Assembly (NCBI GenBank): GCA_936432065.2
Contig: OW386287.2
Coordinates: 89,633,688-89,697,687 of the forward strand
Direction: 5' to 3'
Length of the DNA stretch: 64,000 nt
Source: Rutpela maculata
Taxonomy: Eukaryota; Arthropoda; Insecta; Coleoptera; Cerambycidae
A program made the position numbers and the translations under genes. The first letter of the stretch is position 1. Each line of letters opens with the position of its first letter. Shown piece after piece: positions 10,915-20,238 of the stretch. The notes under the pieces are model-generated. The model ran no database searches, was not told the DNA's origin, and saw only the letters and a list, made by a program, of their open reading frames with translations.

Positions 10915-11620
10915 GTGTACATGCAGGACAAGACAATCGTCAATTACTGTTTCGTAATTTAGTGAGACAATAGTCCATCACCGTTAAAAAGAAAATTTTA
11001 TGGTAATGTAAGACAATGGTCAATTACCTTAACCAGAATTTGGTTTACACATATGACAAATCTAAGGTTTTACATCGATTTTCGTTTTATCAATAATTAC
11101 TGCTGCATCATTTTGTGAGAGAAATTTAAGGCTAAAATAAAACAATAAGACAGTAGTTGTCAATTACTGTTGCATATTTTAGTGAGACAATAGTCAATCA
11201 CTTATTAAATTAGAAGAAAAGGTGCCATTTTTCGATGATTAATCCAAGTTCTACATCGATTTTCGGTTTGTCAATTATTGCTGGATAATTTACTGAGACA
11301 ATAATCTCTAACTGTCAAAAAGTACACTGAGGTGATGTAAGACAAGTGTCAGTTACATTAATAAAATTTACGTAAGACAATTTGTCAATTTTTGCTGCCT
11401 TTAGGAGACAATTTTTCGATTTTTTATGCATCTTCATTTTTCCAACTTGTAACTAATTTTAGTTTACGGCAAAACAGTAAAACAATTGTCAGTCACTGGT
11501 GCTTTTAATGAAACAATAGTCAACCACTTGCTGTTTTTTTCAGCTTTCATGTATTTTCATTTTCCCAAATTGCAATTAATTTCGATTTACGGCAAAACAG
11601 TAAGGCAGGTGTCAATAGGG
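10915..11620 (+). repeat. Degenerate array of AGACAAT-GTCAATTAC motifs
   Basis: About eleven variants of the motif AGACAATNGTCAATYACTG occur over 700 bases, at about 10928, 10964, 11010, 11145, 11185, 11295, 11340, 11374, 11477, 11510 and 11602. Spacing is irregular (roughly 35-135 bases). Two longer units around a TTTACGGCAAAACAGTAA block (about 11463 and 11583) are about 120 bases apart. The best reading is an old, strongly diverged tandem array. No ORF runs through it. Confidence 0.55.
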
Positions 11621-12056
11621 TTTTCCCAGAAAAAAAAAACTATTGCTGAAGTATTTAATTCACGTAAAAAAATGATTTATGGCATATTTATTATCTTTTT
11701 AATTTTACTAATAGTAACAAAAAAAAAACTTGAAGTTTGACATTTACTAAAGTTTGACTTGTAGTGGAAAAATATTGAGTTCATTTTAAACAGCCATAAA
11801 TTAGCGCTTTGTGACGTCAACCCCCTGAAATCCAATAAAAAGTCGGTTACATTGTTGCATAATATAGCCGTAAAAAATATAAAATAATGGTTATCAAAAT
11901 GCCTAAAAAAGTTCGTTTTGTACCTTTTTTTTTTTCCTCCTCTTGGCTTTGGATGAAACCATGCCACTTTTCTTTTCTGGTTTTATTGTATTTTTATTTA
12001 AGAAATTATTGTTTTGGTTTAAATTGATTATGAAGTAATTGTTAAAGTAAAAGTAA
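11621..12056. other. Unassigned AT-rich sequence
   Basis: No recognisable gene or element boundary was found; the ORFs on both strands are low in complexity. Confidence 0.3.
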
Positions 12057-12533
12057 AAAAATATTTTGAGGTTTCTGATTCTTGTACACACACTAAATCA
12101 CATTTTTTTTCATCCCCTTTAATAATGGGGCGGGGGTGGTAATGGGGGTGGCTAATGCCAAATTTTTTTTTGAAACCTTAGCCTCTTTTGTATATACGAA
12201 ATACCAATTTTTTTGAACTCATACCTGCTTGATTTACCTATTTACCCCAAATTTACCCCAATTTACCCCCCAACCCTTCGACGGTATAAGATGAAAATAT
12301 AATCTTGTTTTAGATCCCGTTAAGGTACATACGTGTACCAAATTTCAAGTCAATATCTCAAACGGTTCCAGAGTAAACGTGCGCACAAATAAAAGTTACA
12401 GACAGACAGAATTTTTTTTTCGCTCAAACTTAAAATCTCGACGTTTCATGACATTCTAAGCCTATTTGAACAATAAAAATTTTTTAAAATTTTTTTGTCG
12501 TTACTATACTTCCACTGGATGTGGAAGTAATAT
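12057..12533 (+). repeat. Family-A dispersed repeat, 5'-truncated
   Basis: The copy begins at the ATATTTTGAGGTTTCTG block and runs to the family end, CTGGATGTGGAAGTAAT (12533). The G-rich tract, the AAGTCAATATCTCAAACGGT block, the short CAGACAGACAG run and the CTCGACGTTTCATGACATT block are all present. About 200 bases of the 5' part seen at 63053 are missing. Confidence 0.8.
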
Positions 12534-12667
12534 ATTGTGATATATTTTGTCAGATCACGTATCGTAGGTTTTTGTCACGTAACGTAAGTAAAGTTGGCAT
12601 TCTGTGGGTATAACGCAATTTTAAACACGAGCGTCTGGCGAATTCACTGCAGAGCTCCAAGTACCTA

Positions 12668-12856
12668 ATGTTAACGGTAAACGCCGAGAAACGCAAACGC
12701 ATCCGACGAATCGCCCGCGAAAATAATTTCGTTGGTCACGACGTTAACAACAGGACACGGTTGTTATTTGATTTTATATTTTTTTCCCAGAAGGAAAATA
12801 TCTTGTCGATCGATATTAATTTGGATAATAATTATAATATTAAAAAAAAAAGGTAA
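12668..12856 (+). CDS. Small ORF or possible first exon, unrecognised
   Basis: A 62-codon ORF whose first half is richer in GC and basic residues (EKRKRIRRIARENN) than its surroundings. It ends in a lysine run just where AAAAG/GTAAATAT forms a possible splice donor near 12851, so it could be a coding exon continuing elsewhere. The last part of the ORF overlaps the first unit of the 255-bp tandem duplication. No family is recognised and no promoter is evident. It may be chance. Confidence 0.15.
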   Translation: MLTVNAEKRKRIRRIARENNFVGHDVNNRTRLLFDFIFFSQKENILSIDINLDNNYNIKKKR

Positions 12857-13327
12857 ATATTCGTCTTCAAGTCATTCTGATAATACATTTTAGATTAGTT
12901 TAGCCCTTTAGACATATACTATTAAATATAACTAAAGATAGAAGTTCAGATAAGAAATTTGAAAGCTTCATCTCAATTTTTGTAAACTGGCAAAGTGGAT
13001 AATTTATCTGTTAACACGAACAAAATAAAAAAGTGAATGTTCTGTGATTATTTTATTAAACAAATTAATAACAATTTGGATAATAATTATAATATTAAAA
13101 AAAAAAGGTAAATATTCGTCTTCAAGTCATTCTGATAATACATTTTAGATTAGTTTAGCCCTTTAGACATATACTATTAAATATAACTAAAGATAGAAGT
13201 TCAGATACGCAATTTGAAAGCTTCATCTCAATTTTTGTAAACTGGCAAAGTGGATAATTTATCTGTTAACATGAACAAAATAAAAAAGTCAATGTTCTGT
13301 GATTATTTTATTAAACAAATTAATAAC
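12820..13327 (+). repeat. Tandem duplication, 2 x 255 bp
   Basis: The block starting TTTGGATAATAATTATAATA at 12820 is repeated from 13075 to about 13327 with only about four differences (for example AGATAAGAAA against AGATACGCAA). Such high identity indicates a recent duplication, or an assembly artefact. No coding region is contained apart from the end of the small ORF at 12668-12856. Confidence 0.9.
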
Positions 13328-13785
13328 TTTGTTTGGTTAACTTTGCAAAATTGATTTAATGTGTTCCAAAAAAAACTAGATAATTTAAATAAAATCTCAT
13401 ATCTGAACTTTCATCGACATTAAGAACAATTTTTCCTATAAGACTTTAAATTTTTACTTCAATTTTAATTACTGGTATTCTACTCTCGCAACAATTTCAA
13501 GTTCTTATTTTTTAACCACTCGTACTCTGTGCGTTATACCGACATAGTTAAAGTAGTTTAGTACTTTTCAGTATAAGCAAAACTTTTTATAAAGAATGAC
13601 TCTTTATATCATATGTTTTAGTTTTTGTTAAAATGTGGAATAAATTTATTATTTATTCTAGATATCGTTTTGTACTTAAAATTAATTTGTTGTTGTGGGC
13701 TTTATTTTTATTACAAAAAAAAGAAGCAAATAAAATACCAAAAGGCATTTAGGGGAAAATATTTATTAATATTTTTCACAAGCTA
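13328..13785. other. Unassigned AT-rich sequence
   Basis: No feature recognised on either strand. Confidence 0.3.
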
Positions 13786-13930
13786 AAGAAAAGTATGCGG
13801 TATCCGTATCCGAAAAAAGTATTCGCATAAGGATACTTTTTAAACAGAAAGTATCCGTATCTTGTATCCGGTATTCGAACACATTTGATCTATCCGTATC
13901 CGGTACTCGAATACCATTCTAGCTATACTC
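13786..13930. repeat. Cluster of GTATCCG motifs in both orientations
   Basis: The motif GTATCC or its complement occurs about eight times in 130 bases (for example GGTATCCGTATCCG at 13800, AAGGATACTTTTT near 13835, GTATCTTGTATCCGG near 13857 and CTATCCGTATCCGG near 13890). Such clusters are common at subterminal regions of insect DNA transposons where transposase binds, but no flanking TIR is seen. Confidence 0.4.
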
Positions 13931-14179
13931 GACCCAGCTCTGGTGTCTGGTACAAAATGAATTTCATTCTTCTCTCCTTTACTCCGCCCACACTCAAGCA
14001 CACGCATAAATAGATTAAACATTTATTTGTTAAACGACTATTACTGTTTTTTATACTTTTAAACTTAAAGTGCTGTAGTTCTAAAACTACCAATAGCAGA
14101 ATGTTCATTGAAACTGTTGATGAGCATGACAAAAACTACATATCAAAATTTTAGTGAATTGCACTGCAAGTATATCCAT

Positions 14180-14380
14180 TCTCCATTGGCTTTGTGCGAG
14201 GTCCTTTCAAGTCACTATCATAAACCGTTCCAGAGAAATCGTGCGCAAAAAAAAAGTTACAGAAGGACTGACAGACAGAAAATTTAAAATCTCGACGTTT
14301 TATCTTAAGCCTATTTGAGCATAACAAGAATCAATTTTACTGTTTTTACTGTTACTAAACTTCCACTCCACGTGGATATG
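14180..14380 (+). repeat. Family-A dispersed repeat, 3' fragment
   Basis: It matches the last 190 bases of the family: TTCAAGTCACTATC, a CCGTTCCAGAG block, GACTGACAGACAGAAAA, AAAATCTCGACGTTTTA and CTTCCACTCCACGTGGAT. A short internal deletion shortens the CTCGACG block, and the terminal palindrome is altered. Confidence 0.7.
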
Positions 14381-15178
14381 AAATTGGAACATACCATATT
14401 AGGTTAATTTTTTTTTATTCTCTTAAAAATCTAAAAAGTCACGCATTATGTGAAGATTCAAACAGTGATCCAGACTTTGCTACTTGTCACAATTGCCACA
14501 GAGTAAAGAGTCCTTTTTTACAATCTAGGATTTATTAGTTTTTTCCGCATAATATGTAGTTACCGCGAAAATAACTATACTACTATAATACTAATCCTTT
14601 ATATAACCAGTACATGGTTAAGTAATGAAAAATCAGTTTAGTAAAGCTATTCATGGCGTCCATTAGCTTAATTTATAGTTCTTAGAAGTTACATACTAAT
14701 TTTACGTTACAGGTATAATAGGGTTATAAATAATAAATAATCGATGTGGTGAAATTCATTGAATTTAAATTTAGTTAAGTAATTTGATAAAAGTTATGAA
14801 TGAATCAATTATCTTTAAAGGAATTTAATGAATATTTGTTAAAATATATTTTTAGGGTCGTTCTTTGCCGGTGCCTTATTAATATTTACGCCGAATCAAA
14901 TGTGTAAAAAAACATGGATTGAACCGACGGCAGTAGCTAAATAAATCCTTATTACCTTGAACCGTTTCTTAACTTCCTAGTAATATGAAACTTCTTGTAT
15001 TCTTTTCTGACCTCTCTAATAATATGTTTAAAGTCCACCTGGTTGGTGTTAACTCAACAAGAAAGGATAACATCTAATTTTAAATGAAGTCGACGAATCG
15101 AATTTATTTTAAGACATCCTCAAGGTTGTTTAAGAACTTTCCCTTGTAAAATATGTATATTATATTATATGCATAAAT
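14381..15178. other. Unassigned AT-rich sequence
   Basis: No gene, RNA or repeat with another copy in the window was recognised. Confidence 0.3.
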
Positions 15179-15543
15179 ACCCACACAAGACAAGGATGTC
15201 CGAGGGACGTACTATGGAAAATCCCATTTAGTATTTGCGCTTGCCTATGGACATCGTAATATCCCAGTTTGTATGCTTTTCGGCACTCTTTGGGTCATCC
15301 CAATGTCACAACTCGGTATCAGATAAAAGTAGTACGAGGGACGTCCTGATACACCAGCGCTTGTACTAAGGATGTACTAGGACATTCCGGGATATTTCAG
15401 GATGTCCTAAGTATTACGAATAGGCTGTACAAACTAGATACTGAAATGTCCCAGGATATCCTACGGACTGCAATTAGATATCCATGGGCAACTTAATTTT
15501 TCTGATTCTCGGTGATATCCTCTGCCACATGTGTTTTCTTCTA

Positions 15544-15698
15544 AAATAATGTCCATAAAATCAACAAAATAATACAGTTATCCAGTATTTTACTGGAAAA
15601 TAACCTCTTCGCCTGTGACTTTTATGAGCGTAGAGGTTATTTTCGAGTAAAATAGTTAATAATTGCATTATTTTGTAGATTTTACGGATATTTTTTTA
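15544..15698. repeat. Hairpin around CCTGTGACTTTTATGAGCG
   Basis: About 65-base arms pair (left with AAAATAACCTCT, right with AGAGGTTATTTTC) around a short loop containing GCCTGTGACTTTTATG. A related hairpin with GCCTGTAACTTTTATG occurs at about 54555-54695, so this is a small dispersed foldback family. Confidence 0.55.
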
Positions 15699-16153
15699 GG
15701 AGAAAACATGTGGCAAAGGATCCCACCAAGAAATATAAAAAATAAGGAAATACCACAACCAACATTTAGAAAATAATGTTATACTTAAATTTAAAAAAAT
15801 TGAATTGAATTGTTTTTAGAATTTTTGGCAAATATTCACATTTTTGAAATATTTGCACTTGCTTATTTTGGCTTATAACTTATACGTATTTTCTTGGGTT
15901 TATGGTCAGTTAAAAAATAAAATATTATTTTCTTCGATTCGGTTTATTAACCATCGTCAGACACTACAATTTTATAAAAAAAAAACAGAAATATTTTGTA
16001 CGTAAGGAAATAATATTTTTTAATCATAGAAATAAGCTAAACACATTCAATATTTAAAAACATTTGTAATGTTAAAAAGCAAACTTCTTAGAAAAATGTA
16101 AAATAAATACCTATATTACTTTTGCAAATTTAATAATAGCCGAACATGAATTT

Positions 16154-16290
16154 TTAGGATGTAGCGCACTCGTACTTCTCTATTCTCTTCTTTGCCTCGC
16201 TCTTCTCTTTTGCACTTCTCGGATAATCTTTTAACAGTTTCTCTGCTTCGTTTTTCATAATATACTCATTCATGGGTGCAGCTAAAAATA
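16154..16290 (-). CDS. Possible terminal coding exon, charged C-terminus, unrecognised
   Basis: On the minus strand a pyrimidine-rich acceptor, CCCATTTATTTTTAG, precedes an open stretch of about 45 codons that ends at a TAA (16154). The encoded peptide contains NEYIMKNEAEKLLKDYPRSA and ends KKRIEKYECATS. It is rich in Lys and Glu, likely helical, and its codon use is less AT-skewed than the surroundings. The open frame extends upstream to 16408 through intron-like sequence. I do not recognise the family, and no matching upstream exon was found on the minus strand. It lies inside the candidate element 15179-17434, so it may be a captured exon or simply a host exon between repeats. Confidence 0.35.
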
Positions 16291-17434
16291 AATGGGCAAG
16301 ATAAAAATAATAGAAATTATTGAGGGATATAGCACTCAGTGAATAATAATAATTTACCGAATTATAAATTAAAATCCAATAAGTACACTCTGGGAAATAG
16401 AATTTCAAGATAAAATATTGTAATGGGTATCTGTATTTTCATGCAGTATGTGTTCGGCCTGATATCGTATCATATCTTTCGTTTAAAAATGTAATAAAAG
16501 TTTCAAATAATTATCTTAAATCACAATAATTACTTACTTACAATTAGTTGCTAGTTGGTTTTAAATTCATTAACTAAGTAGGTACATTATTTGTCATCAT
16601 TCTCAAATTCAATTTCATTAGGTTTATTGTCAGATTGTCACTTTCACGTGATTCACATTTTCTCTCCAAGGTGATTTCAGTATTCAATTTTTGAGCAAAA
16701 TTAATATTTTATTTTGTAGGTTTCTCAGTGATTGTAAAATACGGGAATGTGTTTTTTTTAGCTTCCGTTGGCATTTTGAAAGTATAAAAAATCGCATTAA
16801 ATTTTCGTCGACATTAATAACCAATTAATTATTCAATCATAATCAGATAAGTTTTTCATAACATGAAGTTTAATAGGTTATGTTATATTTTTATACATTT
16901 GTACTCACTTTTAATAGTCTGGAATGAAGACATTCAAATAAAGCTGAACTAAATAGATAAAACTCAAAGATACAACTTTAAAATATTTCATACAGCCACT
17001 AACAATAATTATTATTTAAATATTTGAGAAATAAAAACTAATAAAGCATGGTTACTGTGTGTCTGGGATCTTTTCTATTTGCTTTGCCCGGCCAGTTTGG
17101 TCGGCCGAAAATCAAAATGGCGCTTTATTTAAATGTATTAGAAACCTAATATTAGGATGCATTTTAAGGAGATTTAGGGCTCTTCATCGGATGTCCGTTC
17201 TTTATCCCGATGTTAGTCGACATAGTTAATTCCAAAATGGAACCTATTCAGGATAGCCCATTGACATCCATAATAGGATATTCTGGGACGTACTAAAATG
17301 GACTGTCTTGAGGACGTCCTAAAATAGGATATCCTAAAAGGTACATCCGTTTCTTTATTTATTTTACGTACTCGGATATCCAGGTAGGTACGTCAATTTG
17401 TCATCCCATATCCCGATTGTGCTGTGTGGGTAAA

Positions 17435-17661
17435 GTTTTAACATATACACAATTATAATGTTAACAAGCATTAAAATTCCTTGAATAGAGATGGTGAACC
17501 AGTCAGGTGCAAGCTACTATAATCCCTTCCTATCTACAGCGATGGAAAATAAACTTTTTTGTATCGTCCGCAACATCGCGCTAGACCTTGATATAAACAG
17601 CAAGGGTGAACTGATCTAAGCATCCTATGTATATAAATAATATGCATATGTTTATTTTTAG
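17435..17661. other. Unassigned sequence
   Basis: No coding or repeat feature recognised except that it ends in a possible splice acceptor (TTTATTTTTAG) before 17662. Confidence 0.25.
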
Positions 17662-17722
17662 CGACCGCGATCTCCACCTACAGCGAGGCATCTTCGTCTT
17701 GTCCGTACCCTACAACTCGTAA
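17662..17722 (+). CDS. Possible short terminal exon, unrecognised
   Basis: After TTTATTTTTAG the second frame encodes DRDLHLQRGIFVLSVPYNS and a stop, in a local patch of balanced base composition. Another frame stays open for 48 codons over the same region, so the reading frame is not certain. No upstream exon or homologue is recognised. Confidence 0.18.
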
Positions 17723-18611
17723 GAAGCAGGTTCATTTTGTTTTCGATCACTCCCTTCTGCATATTCGACGGTGTCGAATCAAAAAAGTACTCTTCCGATT
17801 CAGACTGATGAACCATACTAGCTCGTCATTCCACATGTTACTCCTGTGCTTTGGGTCCAAGAGGATGGCAACGTATTCATCATATATCATAAAAGATATC
17901 GAAATAGTGAAATTGGAAGTATTCCATTGTGTTTACATTACTGCTAGCTCACTTTACACATGATACTTTGGTATCTGCTTACTACAGTTCACGATCTGTG
18001 ACAGATTTTTTATAACGTTAAAAGATATTAAAACTCACCCGGCACAATATTGTGCATATGAACAGAACCTCCATTAAATGAGGAATCCAGAAGCTCGTTT
18101 CTTCTTCTATCACATCTTCAAGTTCTTTCTTAATCTTAATCAAGTTAAACAAAATAATGAGTTTGCAGTTTATTTCAAAATATGTTGTTTATGAGCGTTC
18201 TAAAGACAAAAATCTCGACCTGCTTCAAGCAACTCTTCTGTTTACATTGAGCGGAAAATTGTCAACTTCTTTCGCAAAGATTGTTGTTTTTGAGAACTGC
18301 TATACCGCTCGCTTTTTCTTTCCATTTTCTTTCCGGAAAGGTTGTCTCCCAAATGGAAAGCATAATCTGTTTACTGTTTTGAGGTTTTGTCTGCATGTGT
18401 TGTATTTATCTTGTCACTCATTCTTCTACTCACCGGTTTCAAAGACAAATTATATTGAATCCCAACCTTCAATGTAATGAATTTTATTGCTATTTGTTGG
18501 TGATAAATAAATAAAAGTTACATTACATAAAAGCATTCAAATATTGGTAGGTACCTATTCTAAACAATATTTGTTCGTGGTTGCTGCTCCTTCCTACACA
18601 TTTCTGTTTTA
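17723..18611. other. Mixed sequence with weak coding signs
   Basis: A 106-codon plus-strand ORF (18157-18477) shows no domain. On the minus strand a shorter open stretch (about 18175-18007) reads KKELEDVIEEETSFWIPHLM and ends near a GTGAGT that could be a splice donor. It may belong with the decayed coding region just to its right (18612-19010), but the evidence is thin. Confidence 0.2.
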
Positions 18612-19010
18612 GCTGGTCATCAAATTTGATTGTCGTAACATCTATTCTTTAATATTGCCACCGTTTTTCCTTGATTATTAGCTTCCTCGACACAAATTAG
18701 ATAACATTCTTTGAAATTAAAGCATTTTTTATGCTATAGTTCGCAACAACTTCGCATCTCTAGAGGCACTGGATTTTAGATCTGGTACCTCCTTTTTAGG
18801 ATCTTGTTTCAGGGAATACACTTTTTTGCAATTTTTGCATACCACAACATTTACCGTCATACCGTCACATTTCTCAGAATATGAGTCAGTCATCTTTCCG
18901 CATTACACTCGCATTAATGAAGGTGTTTTTTTTTTTTTGGAAAACTACACAATTCTCCATCACAAACATGCGCAAACATCATTTGAACTCGAACTAGAGG
19001 AATAAATATG
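18612..19010 (-). pseudogene. Decayed coding region with CxxC motif, unrecognised
   Basis: Three minus-strand segments in different frames read like one protein. The first has FAHVCDGELCSF, ending in an A-run frameshift. The second has CDGMTVNVVVCKNCKKVYSL and KKEVPDLKSSASRDAKLLR, ending at a TAA near 18740. The third has FKECYLICVEEANNQGKTVA to a stop near 18624. Cysteine pairs (VCKNCKK) suggest a small zinc-binding module. The longest uninterrupted ORF is 54 codons. I do not recognise the family; a transposon protein is likely given the neighbourhood. Confidence 0.3.
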
Positions 19011-19063
19011 GATATGACCACATCAGAGTTGAGGGAATAATCACCGATTGTATTGTTATAGTA

Positions 19064-19624
19064 CAGTCGAATTGATTTAATTTAATTTTTATCGATTCTT
19101 ATGTATTATGACCTCCTGATTGCGAAAAAATATTTGTGCCCAAGAATTCCGTGTGCGTCAAAAGTTATATGCACTTTTTGACGCGCTTTCGCGGATTTTC
19201 AACTTTCAAATTTTAAAAATACAGGCTTATTTGAAACAACATTCTTAAAAAATATAGACCTGCCTGATATGTATTGGTCAATTCACCTTCTTGGAAAAAA
19301 ATAGAAAACATCAAAAATAGCCGAAAAAATCAAAATTGAATACCTTTCTATAAGAAGCAGTAATTTCACCAAAGTTGGCAGAAATCAAACTCATTTATGG
19401 TCAAATATTATGCATCAATCCCGGACACCGTATGTCAAATAGAACGGTCAGAGATGACAGACGAAATAAAATGTTTAATTCTTCGTCAATTATCATGGAG
19501 GCATTGTACGTTATTTTATGTAGTTTTAGGGATAGAGTTCATTATTCTTAGTTTCAAAAATGAATTTTCTTTGCCCTCCTTTTTTTCACCTAATTTTCAT
19601 CGAAACAAAATGAAATATACTATA
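19064..19624 (+). repeat. Left TIR of the 19064-27838 element
   Basis: About 560 bases matched in reverse complement by the split right arm. The 80-codon plus-strand ORF inside (19397-19639) has no counterpart in the right arm reading frame and is not regarded as a gene. Confidence 0.8.
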
Positions 19625-19759
19625 GAAAGTCTCATATAACTTCAAAAATTTAATACAAAATGACACTTGATTATTAATTGAACATTAATTTGAAAAGGAA
19701 ATTTATTAAGCATGCGCATGGTAACAAATATAATATATGAATATATGATCAATAATCGG

Positions 19760-19949
19760 AACCAAGCAGTTCAGACCAAAGTAGTATTATTTTTTATGGA
19801 TATGCCGATGAACAGAATCGCACTAAGAATAACGAGAGCATTCGTCGTTTAGAAAAAAATGTTTGCGTTGTTATTTCAATCACAAGTGATATTATGAAAT
19901 CATCGGTTAGTCAAAAAAAATGTCGAGCTAATAGTAAAAATAAGGATAG
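19760..19949 (+). pseudogene. XPG-like/CxC family gene remnant, part 1 (before gypsy insertion)
   Basis: An open stretch reads YGYADEQNRTKNNESIRRLE and then VSQKKCRANSKNKDS, the last codons coinciding with the gypsy TSD (GATAG). The same frame resumes after the gypsy element at 25132 as SFTKLLRK followed by a stop. In the family I recall from many insect and cnidarian genomes, a motif like LANEKNK is followed by a short helix and then by a VVIxGEDTDLLVLL segment. That order is kept here. Only the C-terminal third of the gene is present, so the element is a degenerate or non-autonomous copy. Biochemical function is unknown. Confidence 0.6.
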
Positions 19950-20212
19950 TATAGCGTTATCGCTATAAATAAAATTAAAATCGAAGTAAATATATGTATA
20001 TTTGTTTTTAATACATGTTCATATTTTATGTGATTTTGGTATTTTAAAGTATATTGATATTCTATTTTTTATATCGAATGTTTTTTTTTTCTTAGCGATT
20101 CCATGGAAACTTCTCCATTATGGATCGAGTTTTCCTTTTTGTTTCTTAGCGACTCCATGGAAACTTCTCGCTTTTGGAACTTCTCGATTTCCAGTGAGTG
20201 AGTCGCTATAGT
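19950..20212 (-). repeat. 3' LTR of the gypsy element
   Basis: It is nearly identical to 24863-25131, indicating a fairly recent insertion. It begins TATAGCGTTATCGCTATAAA (plus strand) and carries two copies of CTTAGCGA(C/T)TCCATGGAAA. It is preceded by the TSD GATAG. The inner end borders the purine tract. Confidence 0.9.
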
Positions 20213-20225
20213 CACCCCCTCGTTA
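20213..20225 (-). promoter_or_regulatory. Polypurine tract of the gypsy element
   Basis: On the minus strand AACGAGGGGGTG lies directly upstream of the 3' LTR, the position where plus-strand DNA synthesis is primed in LTR retrotransposons. Confidence 0.7.
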
Positions 20226-20238
20226 AAAAAGAAAATAG

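Larger units (their letters stand above)
15179..17434. mobile_element. Candidate element with ACCCACACA ends and GGATGTCC clusters
   Basis: ACCCACACA at 15179-15190 is matched by TGTGTGGGT near 17425-17434. Both end regions (about 15185-15480 and 17135-17410) are dense in related eight-base palindromic words such as GGATGTCC, GGACGTCC and GGATATCC. A hairpin at 15544-15698 and an exon-like ORF (16154-16290) lie between. The short TIR and lack of a clear TSD leave the boundaries uncertain; a non-autonomous DNA transposon with subterminal repeats is the simplest reading. Confidence 0.45.

Noticed and set aside
18157..18477. 106-codon plus-strand ORF
   Set aside because: No recognisable domain, biased Phe/Leu/Ser content, and better (though weak) coding signs on the opposite strand.
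19397..19639. 80-codon ORF in the left arm of the 19064-27838 element
   Set aside because: It is part of a terminal inverted repeat, and the matching right arm does not preserve the reading frame.
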